Source: Cyanobacteria bacterium T3Sed10_344R1 (lineage in GTDB: Bacteria > Cyanobacteriota > Cyanobacteriia > Phormidesmidales > Phormidesmidaceae). From it: a stretch of 6,873 nucleotides of DNA. The notes under the pieces are model-generated. The model had not been told where the DNA came from. It made no database searches and saw only the letters and a program-made list of their open reading frames with translations. Numbering within the stretch: position 1 is the stretch's first letter; every line of letters begins with the position of its first letter. The DNA lies in the NCBI GenBank assembly GCA_003566335.1, contig PXDR01000197.1, forward strand, positions 1 through 6,873. The letters run 5' to 3'. Positions 5,472-6,873 of the stretch are shown here, piece by piece. The position numbers were made by a program, and so were the translations under genes.

Positions 5472-5837
5472 ATGTCTACACAACTGCAAATCTGCGACAC
5501 CACGACTTCGGGCACTCAGCAGCCGCTGTTTAGACTGACCGTGCCAACCAAGCGGATTACGGTGAGCGATTTGATTCGCTGTCGGGTCTACCAAGAAGTG
5601 ATGGACTACAACCAGCATCAGCCCGAGTATTTTCGCGGCTTGGTGCAGCCTACCGAAGCCAAACCCCGTCAGATAGATTGGCAACAGCAGGCAGACCTGG
5701 CGATCGCAGCCTTTTTGGACAACCGCTTTTTGATTTTGGTGGGCGATCGCCAGGTGAGTGAACTCGACGAAGAGATCGACGTTTTGCCCAATCAGATCGT
5801 GACGTTTTTGCGGCTGGTGCCGCTCGTGGGAGGTTAA
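5472..5837 (+). CDS. Beta-grasp (MoaD/ThiS/ubiquitin-like) protein with C-terminal Gly-Gly
   Basis: A 121-residue soluble protein that ends exactly in LVPLVGG. Proteins that are adenylated at their C-terminus (MoaD, ThiS, Urm1, SAMPs, mature ubiquitin) share a terminal Gly-Gly on a beta-grasp fold. The last 36 residues follow the MoaD end closely: a strand (RFLILV), a turn, a short strand (QVSELDE), then DVLPNQIVTFLRLVPLVGG, compared with the GDEVAFFPPVTGG ending of E. coli MoaD as I recall it. The N-terminal FRLTVPTKRITVSDLI fits the first beta-hairpin and the start of the helix (about 20-45), followed by a conserved-looking FRGLVQPT block (54-61) that MoaD lacks. No zinc site, signal peptide or membrane segment is seen. 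ATG 5472 has only a distant GGAG at 5456-5459. The next gene starts two bases after the stop and its ribosome binding site lies in the Gly-Gly codons. A role as protein modifier or sulfur carrier is inferred; alternatively the protein may only bind its large neighbour. Confidence 0.72.
   Translation: MSTQLQICDTTTSGTQQPLFRLTVPTKRITVSDLIRCRVYQEVMDYNQHQPEYFRGLVQPTEAKPRQIDWQQQADLAIAAFLDNRFLILVGDRQVSELDEEIDVLPNQIVTFLRLVPLVGG
5828..5833 (+). promoter_or_regulatory. Shine-Dalgarno GGGAGG of the large gene, inside the Gly-Gly codons
   Basis: GGGAGG is followed by six bases and then TTG at 5840. It overlaps the last two sense codons (GGA GGT) of the upstream gene, whose TAA is at 5835-5837. This is the best ribosome binding site in the window. 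It decides the unusual TTG start and implies translational coupling. Confidence 0.65.
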
Positions 5838-5839
5838 CT

Positions 5840-6873
5840 TTGGTCAGTACAACTCCAGCGCTCAGCCCAGATCGGTGTCAAGAGATCATTCTGGCGATCG
5901 CAACAGAACCGCAGTCAACCTATGGTTGGAGGTATAAGCCCGACCCCCAAACAATTGGGGCATTGTTGCAGGGTCTCAGCCCTGAGGAAAAAGCGGATCT
6001 GGTACAGGCCATGTTGACTTGGCTTAAAGCGCCAGAAAACCATGAGGCCCATCCCCGCGTAGAAGGGGGGTGCTGTGGCAGCTTTGGCGTGTTTCAGACT
6101 TGGCGTAACTTATTGCCCGAGCCCCTCCCCCTGCCTGAAGCGACCTTGATCGAGCTGTTGATCCTTTGTCGGCAGGGCAAGCCTTACTTCAACCATGACT
6201 TAATAGATGATTTTTTGGGCACGCTTGCGCTGCCGATGGTTCGTCTGATTAACCATCACCTTGACACCATTGAGCTTTCGGCAGGGGGGGCAGCGGAGCT
6301 TTCAGCGCCAATGCGTGCTCAGATTGAAGCGGCCTGCGACTACTTAGATTGGCACTCTAGCTACGAGACAGCCATCACCATTCGTCGCCGGATTGGGTCT
6401 GAAGTGCTCACCCTGCCCCTGGAGGCTGGAGAAGCCTGGAGCGACCGTGCGATCGCAGACCTCGATGGCTTGCCCCCAGAGGAAAAACGCACTTGGGTGG
6501 CGTTGCTATTGGCCTGCCTCAAATCAGGCGATAGTAAACCCAACAAGGCTTGGTGGGCCACAGTAGACCCAGTTCTGGCACAACTGGAACCCACAACCCT
6601 ACAGCAGCATCTGGCCACTTGGTTCAACTTGGCGGCTCAGCCCCGCACCCAACCTGCCAATCCTAGAAGCATCAACGTCTTAGAAGGTTACTCCCGCAGG
6701 GAAGGTGCCAAAAATGACTACGTGATGGATCAGCTCAACACCTCTATTCTCAAGGGATTGTGCTGGCTTAGTAGCCGCTACCCCAGTCCAGAAATCGGGC
6801 GTGGGCTAGGAGAGGTGGTGCTGGCGGGCTTTCGCAAGGTGCCGGGAGTGGGGCCAGTCTGTATTCGCCTGGG
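5840..6873 (+). CDS. Large DUF4132 (MolR-like) family protein, 5' part only
   Basis: The frame is open from TTG 5840 to the window end (344 codons plus two bases), so this is the N-terminal part of a larger protein. The TTG start is supported by GGGAGG six bases upstream; no ATG or GTG lies closer to the upstream gene in this frame. The protein looks helical and repeat-like: the motif L-x-G-L-x-P-E-E-K occurs at residues 43-51 and again at 208-216, each followed by a hydrophobic helix. The end (about 298-344) contains QLNTSILKGLCWL and FRKVPGVGPVCIRL, which resembles the segment LRGLVWA...RKVPGVGPR that I associate with DUF4132 proteins, a family that includes E. coli YehI/MolR and often has HEAT-like repeats. 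The function of that family is not established. Linkage to a Gly-Gly-tailed beta-grasp protein two bases upstream suggests the pair acts together. Two HIP1 octamers lie inside the gene. The family call is from memory of the pattern and is moderate; the presence of the gene is nearly certain. Confidence 0.68.
   Translation, partial: MVSTTPALSPDRCQEIILAIATEPQSTYGWRYKPDPQTIGALLQGLSPEEKADLVQAMLTWLKAPENHEAHPRVEGGCCGSFGVFQTWRNLLPEPLPLPEATLIELLILCRQGKPYFNHDLIDDFLGTLALPMVRLINHHLDTIELSAGGAAELSAPMRAQIEAACDYLDWHSSYETAITIRRRIGSEVLTLPLEAGEAWSDRAIADLDGLPPEEKRTWVALLLACLKSGDSKPNKAWWATVDPVLAQLEPTTLQQHLATWFNLAAQPRTQPANPRSINVLEGYSRREGAKNDYVMDQLNTSILKGLCWLSSRYPSPEIGRGLGEVVLAGFRKVPGVGPVCIRL

Noticed and set aside
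5379..5684. 101-codon - strand frame opposite the start of the beta-grasp gene
   Set aside because: The + strand frame has a coherent fold signature and Gly-Gly end; the antisense frame has no recognisable feature.
6361..6627. 88-codon - strand frame opposite the large DUF4132-like gene
   Set aside because: It is antisense to a long open frame with a consistent coding pattern; no motif.
1..6873. tRNA, rRNA, CRISPR array or insertion sequence
   Set aside because: No cloverleaf, rRNA-like stretch, regularly spaced repeats, transposase motif or terminal inverted repeats were seen on either strand.

Overview
The window looks like cyanobacterial chromosome. It carries seven copies of the octamer GCGATCGC (the HIP1 palindrome, a hallmark of many cyanobacteria), a GUN4-domain gene remnant (a family of oxygenic phototrophs), GC-rich C-ending codons in the first genes, and mostly weak Shine-Dalgarno signals. 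I cannot name the species. All credible genes lie on the + strand.

Left part (1-3463), a nitrogen-compound utilisation cluster. It starts with a biuret amidohydrolase of the isochorismatase-like cysteine hydrolase superfamily (17-697, BiuH-like). Next come a double-domain ATPase of a BmpA/nucleoside-type ABC importer (757-2301), a ChrR-like cupin (2314-2691) and a second, diverged cysteine amidohydrolase of the same superfamily (2780-3463). The inferred job is uptake of a small ureide, biuret-like or ring compound, followed by stepwise amide hydrolysis to feed nitrogen assimilation. Permeases and the binding protein are not in the window and may lie upstream.

Middle part (3464-5471), an accessory and partly decayed stretch. 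3464-3909 holds no convincing gene. 3910-4516 is a broken GUN4-domain gene with a one-base frameshift near 3961 and an in-frame TAA at 4322-4324; conserved GUN4 sequence continues on the far side of both lesions. 4529-5059 is an acidic protein of unknown family with a good ribosome binding site. 5060-5471 has no firm gene, only a protein-like 66-codon open frame and several small inverted and direct repeats.

Right part (5472-6873 and beyond) is the most interesting. A 121-residue protein looks like a beta-grasp (MoaD/ThiS/ubiquitin-like) protein and ends exactly in a C-terminal Gly-Gly. It is followed two bases later by a large protein that runs off the window edge and resembles the DUF4132 (MolR-like) family. 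The codons for the terminal Gly-Gly also form the Shine-Dalgarno sequence of the large gene, so the two are probably translationally coupled. A ubiquitin-like or sulfur-carrier-like modifier paired with a large repeat-rich partner is a plausible little-described system. No activating enzyme or protease is visible in the window.
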